DNA from: Xiphydria camelus
Lineage: Eukaryota; Arthropoda; Insecta; Hymenoptera; Xiphydriidae
DNA: 64,000 nt
Direction: 5' to 3'
Assembly (NCBI GenBank): GCA_963678675.1
Contig: OY783192.1
Coordinates: 4,040,001-4,104,000 of the forward strand
Shown here: piece by piece, positions 13,536 through 25,774 of the stretch
Numbering within the stretch: position 1 is the stretch's first letter
How the letters are laid out: each line of letters starts with the position of its first letter
Program-made: the position numbers and the translations under genes
Notes under the pieces: generated by a model
The model's input: the letters and a program-made list of their open reading frames with translations, nothing else
The model's database searches: none
What the model was told of the DNA's origin: nothing

Positions 13536-14699
13536 TAATAAATTCGATAAAGTTTTGAGGAAATAATATCGAAAAAAAAAACAATTGAGATTTATAATCG
13601 AAATATTTTTTGTTCATAACACATATTGGAGTCATAACGTGTGGAAGATAACAAATTAAATCACTCTTTAACGGACAAATACCTCAAATCTTTTCTCATA
13701 CCTACTACTAGAAGCACGCGCAACGATATCGACTGCTTGTTACGCATCGTAACAAGTTACAGAATCTGGGCACTCTCTAATAGTGTAACCATCGTAACAC
13801 TGAGAACTCATACGAACTGTCGCTGCGTTTTAGCAGCGCGAAAGTATAAATTATTTGACGAAACTTTAAAAATAATTATTTTTAATGACTTTTAAAAATA
13901 AAAATGACTCTACTGACTTGATTGAAAAAAGGGCTAATTATTTTAAAAAAAGAGCAATCAAAAAAAATGACCACATGGGAGTCGTGGAAATGTAGCATGT
14001 TCCTCGACGGATCGAACTCGACTCAATATTATAAGGAAAACGGATGCATTTGACGCCTCGTTAAATTATACGCGCAACGAGTCGTGCCCGCGACGCAGTC
14101 GAATACAACGCGTTACGCGATACACGTTTGCAAACGATCCAACTTTGAAACTCGACGTCCCGAGGTGAAATTTAAATCCATCTACGTGCACCTATACGCG
14201 AGCGAGATCTGTAACTCGCGCAACGAATGCAGGAAACGCGCTCGCGCCGATTGCTTTAACGTAATCGTCGCGTCCCACGGATCGAAATTGCGCGACGAAA
14301 AGAAAACTTCATCGCGTACCGGTGCTTCGCGCGTCTGGCGTCAAACGCCTCGTGAGTATTGTACTTTCGCCACGGAGGCACGCGCCAGGAAGAAACCTGC
14401 AGACTGTTGTCGGCGGAAGGAGCAGAAGGGACTTATGTTGCTCGAAAGGAGGGCTGTACAAGGGAGAGAAGGGTGCTGGTATTGCATTTGAAAGATCGGT
14501 ATTGAAAAGTATTTCTTCAGTGATAAACCCTCGCTAAATTAGAGCGGGACTCATTTAGTATTGTATTCCTTCCATTTCGATCGCAAGATAATATGGAAAT
14601 TATTTTCTATCGGTATAATTCGGTTTTCTCGCTATTCTTTTTTTTATTACAGACTCGAAAGATTTGGGCAAAATTATTTACCTTGGTATTTTTCGTTTT

Positions 14700-15208
14700 T
14701 CATCTTCGGCCTTATTTGAGCTGGAAATAGTTATTTTCGTTATTAGGACGTGAAGCGCTGTTTCTAACGAGTGTGAAGTTTGCCGCACGAGCGAAGCGAG
14801 TACGGCAATCACACTCGTTAGAACGGCGCGAAACAACCGAATAACGAATTCTATTTTTTGTCACTAAGTGTCAAATACGAGGTTGACGATTTCACGCACT
14901 GCGCAGGTTATTTCACGCACTGCGCAACTTTTCACGAATTGGTGTGTGAAAGATGATTTCACATGCGTCGAGGACGCCCATGAAACCGAGTATTTGACAC
15001 TGAGTGACAAAAACGATATTTAAACGTGCAACTATATTACCGTGTTGTAAAACTATCTCTCTCGAATTTGTTGCTTGGCATAAGTGCGTCTCTTTTGCGC
15101 TTCGATGATGTCACAATGTTGTAGAAAGAAAAACGCTTATAATTCAGCGAATAATATATATACTTACAGATTACAAATTGAATTTAAAAATATGAATATT
15201 TTTTTATG
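14700..15208 (+). repeat. Repeat family L, copy 1, with an inserted hairpin-rich block
   Basis: Both ends align with the reverse complement of 21285-21545, sharing for example ttcggccttatt and cttggcataagtgcgtctc. This copy carries about 285 extra bases (about 14729-15015) not present in the other. The extra block holds a hairpin at about 14768-14823 (stem ttctaacgagtgtga), a pair of inverted arms at about 14856-15012 (ttttgtcact and gagtgacaaaa), and two tandem copies of atttcacgcactgcgca. No coding frame. Confidence 0.6.
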
Positions 15209-15712
15209 ACAAGACCGAATTCACTTGTTATGACTCATCTCATCAGTCATTTGTGTACGGTGAATGTCCTTGGTAGGACCCTGCAGAATGAGAGCGACTA
15301 CAAGCGACAAGCAGACTTCGCGGTGCCTCCGTCCCTCACGGACTTCTTTGTCCGCTCGGGGCGCGCGACGAGGACTACTCTCACGGCATTCACCGGTGTC
15401 ATTGTCGGGTTCTCGCTCATACTCGCACACGCCCTGTGCGTACCGTCGAGCTGTTCTTCGCCCTGTTACATAAAGCCGACTTCCCATGACGCGTAACTCG
15501 GCGAGTATCATCGGCTAACTAACTGAATTACCTCGAAAATAATTGGAGATGTGATACGAATTCTAAGATAAAGGTTGTTATTATTGTTATCCGTAAGCTT
15601 TCATTGTATTGTAATCCGTTCCAGAGATATCTCAGTTAAATCGTAGAAGACTTATTGAGACCTGGAGCGTGGGAAACCGACATAATACTCGTAATAGAAG
15701 CTACATCCACTA

Positions 15713-15917
15713 CACTGAGAAAAATAATTATGTACAAATGACAAAACGTATTTAGTTAAACGCGTTTGGCTATTCTAGCAGAAATATCGGTCAATTGAAC
15801 CAAATATTTACCTATTCTAACCGAATGCTTAGTTATTTTAAGCAAAATATTTCACCAAACGGTTTGGTCATCGTCTCCAAGATTTTGATAAAATTGATTA
15901 AACTATTTTTTTCAGTG
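15713..15917. mobile_element. Family A mini-element, shorter copy
   Basis: TA precedes CACTGAGAAAAATAATTATG; the right end is AACTATTTTTTTCAGTG then TA. It is 205 bp. The repeated unit (ttctagca, ttgaacca, ttctaacc, ttttaagc) starts at 15773, 15795, 15815 and 15836, again about 21 bp apart. Non-coding. Confidence 0.8.
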
Positions 15918-18027
15918 TACCCAATGTTCATACCTCTCTTAAACTACTATTTTGGCAATAATTTATATTCCTTAACAGAACCTAATCCTATTCATTTCAA
16001 TGCCTACGACAGTTCTCCATTGAAGTATCAAGAATTGGCCTGATCGCTGCGACATTTTGACTTCCGATGGTACACGCAAAATCGTACTACAGCCCCAGTT
16101 TACGGTACAGGGTACGAAAAGCCACAGGTAAGTATTTACGGAAAACCTTTGGTGGTCGGGGATTTCCCGGCTCTCCCGTACCTACACCCTGTATACCATA
16201 CCAACGTTAATCGCGAATTTCCACACGGACGACTCGTTTTCCTCGCACGAACACGGAGCAGCAGTGGTGGGTACCGACGACCGGTTCCCTCGGCCGATAA
16301 TTCTCCGACCCGCGGGTCCACGCGTCGTCGCCTCGCGTTCCATCCTGCACCTATCTCGCGCATGGAGGCGCTTCGGTTCCGCAAAAACCTCGCCGTATAC
16401 GTACGCCGGAGCGCGCTAATAATAGCGAGTCGACCGGTGGGTGGGCAGGGAGTCGTACGGCACTCCACTCCCCTGGCGAGGACGGAAGTACGTCACCGCG
16501 GCATGCGAAACACGCGACGATCGTCGACGACGAAGACTACACGCCGTGCGATTATCGGCGCAACGACGGATTTTCTATCCCTCCCTTGTATCGATAAACG
16601 CAATTTTTCTCTCTCTCGGTACGTGGGTTGCCACTATGGGACGCTATCGCGCGCGGCGTTCGTAACTATACGTAGAGTAGCTTGAAGATCGCGTTCGAAT
16701 CGAGCCTCCTCCGTCGAATGGACGCTTTCGTGGCCGTGAAATCATTACCCGTTACTCGAACGCCCACACCGTTATCCGCGCGCGCAGGGACTCCCCCGGT
16801 GGGTAATCGCGTACGGAGACAGGGATCGAATGTAAAGTAGAAGGAAAACAGGGTGGCCACACTCAATTCAGCTCACAAAATTCCTTGACTTTTCCCGCTT
16901 TCCCTGATTGACATCACTAATTTTCCCTAACTTTTTAATCTGCGAGATGTGAAGAAATGATTGAAATACCGCAATAAAATAGTTTATAATATCGAAAAAA
17001 AATGTTTGCTTGTTTGTTTTACTCGGAATATTTCATATTATATAATGATAATCGGGTGAGGTGTAACATTGACATGCCAAAATTCGAACCATGTATTCGG
17101 TGCGGAGAAGACGACACGCGTAGCGCAAGAACTTCGACGAACGACTATTTCCGTGGATTCTACGGTAACCCAGGAAAATGCGAACGATGGGATTCGTTAT
17201 TGTAACGGAAGATAATGCGCGGAAGAAAGAGACCGTGATTGGTCGAACCGACGTTCGTTTTTTCGCGTCGATATTCCGAAAACAATGACTACCTGTATCG
17301 CGACGCCTACTACCTACGTGGAAAGGTCACCTCTGCAGTGACGTAGATTCGACGTTAGCACCGGCTCCTACAAATGCAGGGTGTGTATATGTACGGACTT
17401 CTCGACCTACGAACCACCCCCTCGACATTTAACCACCTTCCTCCACCGCCTACGTATTACGTGTTCGCTCTCTCTTCTCTCTGTTTCATCCTCCCACCTG
17501 CAGTTTCCCGCAATACGAGAGAAAGAAGTCGAGAGTACACATATGCGCGAATCGAATGCGGTTCCTCTCTTTCGACGAAAGTACCTCGTTATCACTCGAG
17601 ACGAAAACAAATTTTGTATTCTTGAAAAATTGAGACAACCTTCCTTATAAAAATACGAATTGATATTACATTGAATACTGGATTGTAGCGGTTGATAATA
17701 TAGTGAAAGGATGATATCATTACAACAAATGATACTCAAACATACAAATATATGTATATTCTATAACAACTTTCAGGGAGTCTAGCAGAGAGAATCAGAA
17801 TTTGAAATTCCCTGACTTTTCCAGGATTTCCAGGCTCAAAAAATATATGTATTTTTATCTGACTAATTTAAAGTTATTCTTGTACATTACTAAAACAATC
17901 ATTGAGCTCGGATTCTAAACTCAATGATTGATTCATTATGATAAATTGAAAATATTGTAGTGTAAAACAAGAGGTATTTAGAAATATGCGTTGCACTTTC
18001 AACGTCTCGACCGATAAGTCAATGAGT
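15918..18027. other. Non-coding; probable mam intron
   Basis: A 178-codon open frame at 16149-16685 lies in CpG-rich DNA, with an equally open overlapping frame on the other strand, and shows no domain. Short ttccctgacttttcc-type motifs occur near 16880 and 17807. Confidence 0.35.
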
Positions 18028-18029
18028 TA

Positions 18030-18124
18030 TACAGGATGTCAGGCGAAAAACGCCGATTTTTGAACTTCCGAAGTCAAATGTCAGGGAAGTTCAAAAATTG
18101 GCGTTTTTAGCCTGACATCCTGTA
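18030..18124. mobile_element. 95-bp near-perfect hairpin with TA flanks
   Basis: TA then TACAGGATGTCAGGC at the left, and the inverse GCCTGACATCCTGTA then TA at the right. The arms pair over about 40 bases with few mismatches. It is too short to code; it looks like a minimal foldback element or hairpin RNA source. Confidence 0.7.
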
Positions 18125-18126
18125 TA

Positions 18127-19167
18127 GCGCGCCTTGAATAGAAGTGAGTTGATTGGAGCAATTTTATACAAAGCTGATCAGGGCCCAATAAGAACATACC
18201 TACACTTTCCGAATGTTCGGAACTATAGAACTGTAGCAACGCGATATAGCAGACTTGGATTTTTACAATCCAATTTCCGTAAAAGCCATTCTAGACTTCA
18301 GAAAAAAAAATCCAGAACAATTTCAGGATTTCCTGATAATTCTCTGATTTTTCCAGAAATATCAAATTCCCTGACTATTGCAGGTTTCCCAGATTTCCCT
18401 GACCGCTAGACACCCTGACTTTAAATCTATGCATATCGATAATACACCACATCGACAAGAAAGACACGTTAGTTGCGTCTATGCAAAATCAGAAACCGAA
18501 GATCATCGAAGTCGACAATCGGTCGCGCACAAAGGAGACGCCGCAGGGAGGCCTCCGCTCGCAAAAAGCGGAGAAGCATTTAATCCCGGTGGACAGGATC
18601 ACTTGCTCCGCGCGTATAGCTTAACACGGTCACGAGCAAAACAACGAGAGCTGCACCACGTTCGAAACCGAGAAACGGATCGGGGGAGACAGACGGTGGA
18701 AGGACGAACCGAGAGGTCGAGGAGCCGTTTCGCTAAACCGGATCGTTTCGTAGACTGCGATTTGCACCCGCTGTCGTCCGGCGATTCTCGGAAACGTTCT
18801 AGCTCGGAGAAGTTTGCGAGCGAAGAAGCTGCACGCGTCGAAGAATATTACGAGGCTGCGCTGCGAGAACGCCTTGAAAGGCGGCTGGACGCGAATGGCT
18901 TTATAATACAGTCGGCAACGAGAAGTGTCGGCTGCGCCACGCTAGTCTATCTTGGAAATAAAGCGACGTACAATGAAATTTGAAGAGCGAAAGTAGTTCG
19001 TACAAATCGAAGAACTTTTGCTCTTGGAATTTCATCGCACCCGATGAAAATCGCTCGTCTGGAGTCGTCTGAAAATAATTCCGAATATTCATTTTTATTT
19101 AAAAACAACTCGAGATCCCTCGCCTCTATCAATCTCTTGTTCTACATTTCCGCGGGAAAGATATGCA
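18127..19167. other. Non-coding or unrecognised; contains a 201-codon open frame
   Basis: An open frame at 18378-18983 begins inside a ttccctgac-type repeat and is Arg/Ser/Glu-rich with no domain, signal peptide or convincing start. I treat it as chance but record it. Confidence 0.3.
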
Positions 19168-19738
19168 CACTGAAGTCAAACATTTCTAAACCACAATCTC
19201 TCGGGCGGCCAACTAAATATATAGTTATCTCAACAAATATGTAGTTAAAGTAACTAAAATTTAATTGAGGTAACTTGATACTACTGCTTCAACTAAATAT
19301 TTGTTCGAATAACTGTAAGTATATTTAGTTGGACGCCCATAACCCTAAAATTTAGTTGAATGAAATGATTTTTTTTTTCCAGTATAGTTAACACAATACT
19401 TTCGTTCTATTAATGTACAAAATATGTTCTAATTAAAATGATAATTAATAAATCTAATCCTCTAATTATATTAATGATATAATTTATTTATTTTTTAATA
19501 CCACCGTTCGTCTGATCAAAAACTTTTAACGAAACAAACCAACTTGGATTGATTTAATAAAGCAGTGAAATTGAATTGATTTTCATCTACCAACAAAACG
19601 AATTTTATGGAATGAAACGACACAAATTTAGTTACTGCAACTATACACAGTCCAACCAAACACACAATGGTTAGTTTGACGAAATTTAACCTTAAACCCA
19701 AATAATTTGGTTGGAACAGTTAAATTTGTTTTTCTGTA
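19168..19738 (-). mobile_element. Composite repeat D+E, copy 2 (reverse orientation)
   Basis: Block E is at 19168-19384 and block D at 19387-19738, the mirror order of 7943-8418. Block E shows motifs (caactaaat/taactaaa type) at 19210, 19231, 19251, 19271, 19290 and 19310, spaced 19-21 bp. Block D keeps an AT-rich segment of about 100 bp that is missing from copy 1. Non-coding. Confidence 0.7.
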
Positions 19739-21284
19739 TACACGATTCTTGATATGAGTAAAGTGTAAGAACGCGAAACTGCGGACAATCCGTAACTGCT
19801 TTACCGTGCACAGTTAATTACATCGTGTTCAATCTTCGACAAAGTTTATACCGACCTCCTGGCCTTTCTTTTTCCACTTCCACGATACGCTCCGAAATAA
19901 GTAAGGGTTCCGTGCGTATGGTACCTGCGGTCACGTGAAAACATCCGGTATGATCAACTAGGTGTACGACCATAACTCCTCGGCACAACACGGGTATTAC
20001 CCATTCTATACACGCGTAGCGTTACACGCAGAATAACGCTAGAACGGTAAATACAGGAACGAACCGAACTATAAATAGAAAAGCGACACGAAGCATCATT
20101 AGGTGTATCGATACTTTGTGGTTGTGCTATTTATAGCGCGATCATCGAACGGGAGAGAGGGTCGCTTGCCTTTCATGTGTACCAAATATTCGACGATCCC
20201 TGTCGACGGGGACGTTACACGATCGCGAACGTAAAGTAAGTAAATGTGTATTATATCAAACGATGAAAATTACTTGTGTCTCTTTACCAATAGAATATAC
20301 AAAATCAAATTCCTTGATCGCTGAATAACAAAACATAAATTATTCGAACAAATATTGGAAAATCAAACATTTTCCTGCTTATATGACCGATTGACAAAAG
20401 CCTCGTTGGGAAACGTCAGTACAGTCTGTAGTTAATTTCTTTCTGCAGCCAATTCGAGCGTGTAAAAGCTTTGTAGAGGTGGCGAGGAGGAGGATCTGGT
20501 TGAGCCGAAACCACTGTAGACGCCAATGTCACGGCGTGTCGCCGTGACGAGCGAGAACCGCAGCGCCGGGCTATTATAACGGTTCAGGTATAAAAACACT
20601 TCGGTGTAGATTTAGTGTTGGAAGAGGGGGTAAGATTTGGGGTGGAATACGGGACTGGGCAACAGTCTGCTATGCCGCTAGATCCGACCAGTCTCCGCAG
20701 CAGCTTCCCTTGGAAAAATTGGTTGAAATCGTAACCTGATTCTTTCATCGGCATTGAGCGAAAGAATTCGACTGGATATCTACGTATACATATATTTCTA
20801 TATTTACATGGAACTCTCTCCGCGGGGACTGGTATATCGATGACAGTTTGCGCTTCCCTCGGCGCGTAATGTATCGAGGGTAGATAACAATTAAACTCCG
20901 TTCTTGTTTTCTAGTTAGACAAAATATTTGAGTGTAATGGGCGCCATAAGCGGAATACAGTTGACTCTCGAGACGTGTTTCGTTAGAGATTGTATACATA
21001 TTATATTTCAAATCAGACTCTGTTACGCCGGGCGGGGACTGTTTGTTTGTGTCGCGCGCACCGCCTAACGACATCCCCAATCGCCCGCACCGCGAGTGGC
21101 AAAAATCTTTCTCTCATCCGAGACACGAACGTCGTATCACTGATAAACTGCACGCCCTTCAAATATATCGCGCTGCAGATATTTAATGGGATGGATTGAC
21201 AGATAGCGCCGCACGAATAATTGCTCTCGTGTACAATGCAATTATATAAGTAAACTAGATTGTCTTCATCCAATTAACTCTTCT
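19739..21284. other. Non-coding; probable mam intron
   Basis: Mixed composition, with no repeat delimited and no gene recognised. Confidence 0.35.
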
Positions 21285-21545
21285 CATTAAAAAATATTCA
21301 TACTTTTAAATTCAATTTATAATCTGTATACATAATTAATATCACACGAAAAAGAAAGTGGCCGAAAGAATAATTATTCACTGAGTTATAAGCACGTTTC
21401 TCTCTACAATATTGCGACGTCATCGAAACGCAAGAGAGACGCACTTATGCCAAGTAACGAGTGCGAGAAAGATAAGCTTATAACACGATGTCGTAACTGC
21501 ATTTAAAAAATGTCATTTTCCAGCTTAAATAAGGCCGAAAATTAA
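21285..21545 (-). repeat. Repeat family L, copy 2 (uninterrupted)
   Basis: It is the reverse complement match of the flanks of 14700-15208. It shows what the family looks like without the extra block found in copy 1. No coding frame; the family's true ends are unknown. Confidence 0.6.
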
Positions 21546-22178
21546 AAATTAAAAGGTACGAAGCAAATATTACGTCTAAATTTTTTTAGCAAACCGAATT
21601 GTATTACTTGCACACGAGTCTCTCGTTATCGTAATCACTGCTATACGCGAAAATTAAATGCGCGACGGAGCCATTCCTAATCCGATACATCGTGCAAATA
21701 ACGTCGATGCGTTTCGACGACTTTTTACGATCTCTCGAAATCAAGTTCAGCGTGAATCATTCATACCGACACGCGGCTGGAAAAAGGCGCTCCGAGGATT
21801 TCTACGAGTTTCTTTTGAAAGTTGCATGTCAAAAGACTTTCTCGCGCGGGGCGCGTGGCAGGGACGACGTAAAATTAACGAGAAGTTCAACGGAATGTTT
21901 CATTGGCCCGACGTAGACTCCAGTTTCAGCTCTGCCTCTCGCGACGATGCTGCGTCGTCACATATCTATGCTCTGGCCGCGTCATCGCGCGACCAAGAGC
22001 CGAGCGTATATAATACTCGAGTATCTGTACTATCCGAGCCATGCCAACTCTCTCGAGCGGCCCTTCACGCCGTCGAGATGGCGAGGGCGTACTCGAAAAC
22101 GATAGGTGGACGTCCGACATCGTAGGGACAGGGAGACTGTACCTCTCTCGCGAGCCAGTTATTAGATATCCTCCGCAC

Positions 22179-22446
22179 GATATAGCGCTTATTAAATAAA
22201 ACAACGTCATAACTCAAAATGATAGAAAACGCGTATTTAAAGTTTCGAATTGCTGTCATTTGTATATGAAATAATTTATAACCAAAACATTTGTATGTTT
22301 CGGCAGAGAAATCAGTTGTATTAATGATCAAGTACTTAAACTTTTTGTGCAAACATAATAAACACCTGCAAAATCAAAAATAATGCTCTCACTCCGGCTT
22401 GTGACGTTATTTGACTTATGACGTTGTTTTATTTAATAAGCGATAT
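22179..22446. mobile_element. Inverted-repeat element with about 35-bp arms
   Basis: The left arm contains cgcttattaaataaaacaac; the right arm is its inverse at about 22418-22442. The arms extend to about 35 bp with one 2-base difference. About 200 bp of AT-rich non-coding DNA lies between them. Confidence 0.65.
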
Positions 22447-22631
22447 GTGGTTACCGTCTGTTTCCCTCGATACATATCTACGGGCACGACTGTACGACCA
22501 GGTACAGTCCCGGCCTCTCGATTCGACTAGACGTCGCGCCCGGCGGGAAGGGTTGGAAGAACGGTTCTCAACCGAAGCGCGGCTCGCAGAGAACAGTAGG
22601 TACATCGCCGATCGAGGTGTTTATGTATCAT

Positions 22632-22837
22632 GAGGCTAAACTTCCACGCCAGGAAAGACATTTCAATCACTGTTATCTGATCATTTATAAACTTTTAGCC
22701 TACATCGAGATATGTTTATTGTTGCTAAAAATGTAAGCTTCGAAAATTATTATACCTACAAATATCAACCAAAAGCTCATAGATAATGAGGTAATAATGC
22801 GATTGAAGTTTTCTTCCTGGTGAATAAGTTTAGCGTA
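22632..22837. mobile_element. Family K inverted-repeat element, copy 1
   Basis: The left end is gaggctaaacttccacgcc and the right end is the imperfect inverse, tgaataagtttagcgta. Related sequences are at 47798-47894 and 63651-63826. It lies about 140 bp inside the mam intron from the exon 1 splice donor. Non-coding. Confidence 0.6.
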
Positions 22838-22978
22838 ATTATTATATGTCGAAATAATTACTACGTTTCCATCGAACACTAAATGCCATATTTATAAATA
22901 TCGACATTATCAAATGTATTATATATTTAGCGGGTGTTTCCATCGGACTTAAATGCAGACAAAACAGTATTTACTCAC

Positions 22979-23428
22979 CACGTGAACGCTGGAGAGACCG
23001 ACGGGCTCGCTCTGCTTCTTGTCCGTCTTCTTCGCCTGCCTCTTCGCCTTGCTCTCGAGGAAGCGCTGCTTCAGCACCAAGGTGTCCTGTATGTTCTGCT
23101 CGCACAACCCGTAAAAGCTCTGATCGAATCGCGGAATGCAGTCGGTCTGCCTCCGCCGATAACTCTCGATTCTACGTCTCAGTCTATCGACCACCGCCTG
23201 TCTCTTGGGGGTGAGCACCTCCCCCATGCCGGGAGCCTGACCCATTTGTTGCTGCAGCTGCAGCTGCTGATTCGTCACGCTCAACTGGTTCCCGGGGTTG
23301 AGATCGCCCGGCTGGATCGGAGATTGGTTGGGGCCCTGCGCCGCGCCCGCGCACACGGAAACAGGGCCAGAGGCGGAGGCGGGGGGGCCTTGCGGGGGCT
23401 GGCGGGGCAGAAGCCCCCCGGCCTCCAT
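22979..23428 (-). CDS. mam: mastermind, first coding exon (MAML N-terminal domain); partial gene
   Basis: This exon encodes the N-terminus of Mastermind, the nuclear co-activator that binds the groove formed by the Notch intracellular domain and CSL/Su(H) to switch on Notch target genes. The exon gives 150 residues in one frame. Residues 1-70 are Gly/Pro/Gln-rich. From about residue 74 comes the basic helix characteristic of the family ([20 protein letters not shown], then [25 protein letters not shown] and [10 protein letters not shown]). The start was placed at the ATG at 23428 (MEAGGL). The frame is open further upstream, but only from a TTG, and MEAGGL resembles the short acidic start I recall for fly Mastermind. 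The exon ends at 22979, directly before a consensus donor (GTGAGTAA), in phase 0. The activation-domain exons are absent from 1-22900, so the gene continues beyond the left edge across a very long intron. Identity is firm; the exact start is slightly less so. Confidence 0.93.
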
Positions 23429-25260
23429 ACAGCCCCCTAGATCCACCGCAGGGTAAGCCAGCTCAGTGAGAACCCCTGCTCCCGCGGTGACAACAACGTC
23501 GCGCGCCGCACGTTGCAACCTCTTCCGTAACTCGGCGCGTCATCCTCTGCCACCCCTCCGCGAGCCTCGACTTCCGGTCAACGAACATCTGAGAACGCTC
23601 ATCCGCGGAACGATAGGCTCGCGCGCGCGGTGTCGCTCGCTCTCCCTCTCCCTTTCAACCGCGGTTCACCGATCCGTCGGTCGAATCTTTCCGGTATCGG
23701 AAAGCGTTTCGTTCAGCGAAGTTTCCGGAATCACTTGACCTTCTTCCTCGTTGGACCGATTGGCCTCGAACAACCTCCCGTTCGACGGGCGTTTTCGCAT
23801 CGAACTCAAAATCGACTCTTCAGGCGTCTGCGGCACATTTGCGAGCGGGCTAGTTTTGAGGCGCGAATTCGAAAGTCGAACGCTGACATCGTCGCCGATA
23901 AGCGAACTGGAACTCCGTTCGATACCGACGTTCCGATACTGCACTTTCGTCGGAATCTCGAGTTTCGCAATGCGATAGTCCCGCGAGTTTCACTCTCACC
24001 CGGCGACGGGGAAGGCCACGTGATCACTAAACCGTACGGATATTTACGAGCACCATCGTCGCAAAGTCACAGGTAAACAACGAACGCACACGCGCTCGCG
24101 CACGTCGGTCCGGCGTAACAAAGTTATTCGCGTACACAGAGAATCTCTTCCCCTCTTTAGCTTTCCATCTCGTTCGCTCTCGTCGAGAAGGATCGTTTCC
24201 AGCGTCTTCCTTCCGCTCACTTCGATTCACTTTCGTTGAACGACACGCGAACACGGCGCGGGTTCCGCTTTCGGCGCGTGTCGAGACGTTCGCGGCGCGT
24301 GGGAGACTGGATCTTCGATGGAAGCTCTGCGAAATCCCTGCGCGCAGCGAGAGGACGATCCGCGGGTAGGTACGTGGAAGGAAGAGCTCGCGAGTGAATC
24401 CGCTCTCGTGCGTCACGAGATACCATACGCCGTGCCGCGCGAGACTCGATTGAAGAGTATGCCCGCGCGATGTTTGCGTTCCGAGTTGACGAGACGGTCC
24501 CCGCGCGACTAAATTCCCGATAAGAGCTCTAAGTCACTGGGAGACGCGGGGAAGGGAGGCGCCCCCCTTTATTGGTCCTATAGCTTCGGGCACGCTTCAC
24601 TCTCGGAAAACGCGCGGCTCGCTGCTGGCGGGGAGACCGGCGGCTCTCGCGCGCGAGATACGCGGCGTAACCTCGTTGCTCGGTCGCGCCGACGCGAAAC
24701 GAAACGAAACACAACACGCGGTGTAGATCTCGATTGTCCGGCAGGCCGAGGCGTTGAGTGCGCTGGACGTCACAACAGGTAGTTGAGCGAGGGCAGCGTG
24801 TTCCTGCTCGCTAGAGAAAGAGGAAGAGAGGGAGGAAGCGAGAGGTCGACAAACGACTGGAGCGTGCGGGCGAGAGAGAGAGAGAGGGGACCGGAGAAAG
24901 AAAATAGTGGTAGGGAGGAGAGACGAAAGAGCGGTGTTCGGCCGACTCCCTCCGCACAACTGGCCGAGCTACAGCTTGAAGCCAACCGGGACGAGACGGG
25001 TTATTCGCTCTCACTCCTTGGTTAGACGCGCAGTCCACGGAGCTCCGTCGTACAACCGTTGCTAGATTAGGCAGCTGGGAGGGAGGGAGAGAGAGTACGG
25101 AGATTTCGAATCTCGCGGAATGCGACGTTCCCGCGACAACGAAAGCTCGATGCCTCGATTTCTCACGACGCGTGGTGCACTGTCCTCGGTAAACGTCACG
25201 TCTTAAACAAAACACGCGAGTATCGCAGTAACTCGTCTCGCAAAGTTGTATCACTCTAAT
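23429..25260 (-). promoter_or_regulatory. Probable mam 5' leader and promoter region
   Basis: This is the stretch upstream of the mam start codon on the minus strand. It is GC- and CpG-rich compared with the AT-rich DNA to its right, and it carries a GA-repeat tract at about 24871-24888 of the kind bound by GAGA-type factors. No coding pattern is convincing in it, although several chance open frames exist because of the base composition. I infer that it holds the mam 5' UTR and promoter. No TATA box or initiator could be assigned with confidence, so the transcription start is unknown. Confidence 0.35.
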
Positions 25261-25774
25261 CCGCGGGAGCTAACGGTAGTTTGGTAACACGCGACGCGAA
25301 CTGTTTAAAAATTCACTGCGATTTACTCGTCGACTCGTATGATCGAACGTACATCTCGCTCAACTCGCGTCTCGAGCAGTCACATGTCACACGTATTGCC
25401 ATCGAATACCGCGTAAAGTGACGGCCAAACAATTACATAACCTCACTTTCCGTCTGTCATTGTGTTTACGACGTAACGACACGTAATCGCGAATTTTCTG
25501 ACGCCACGCGACCGCGTTGACAACGGTTCCGCACATAAACGACCGTTTGGATTGCCCCTCGTGAACGCGCGGGGCCATTAACAGAACTGCGCGTGGGTAC
25601 CGGAGCATATATCGTTCAAACGGCGGACCATAATTACATCGACTGATACGGGTGCTGTCTGGTAGACGAATAACAAACTACGAGGCTCGCGGGCCGATGC
25701 CGACCGAACGAGTCACGCTTTCCGCCATCTGTTGGTCGTCCTACTACTGCACTTATCTCGACGCGTATTCTGCT

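Noticed and set aside
14729..15015. Possible CRISPR-like or bacterial repeat (gcacgagcgaagcgagtac hairpin, tandem 17-mers)
   Set aside because: Only two tandem units and one hairpin, in a eukaryotic intron. No array, spacers or cas genes.
16149..16685. 178-codon open frame on the plus strand
   Set aside because: Same reason: GC-rich, both strands open, low-complexity Arg-rich product without any recognisable domain.
18378..18983. 201-codon open frame
   Set aside because: The most gene-like of the unassigned frames, but it starts inside a dispersed repeat, has no recognisable domain, and no splice or poly(A) signals support it.
22949..22978. Extension of the mam frame past 22979
   Set aside because: The extra ten codons run into the intron after a perfect GTGAGTAA donor and hit a stop at once.
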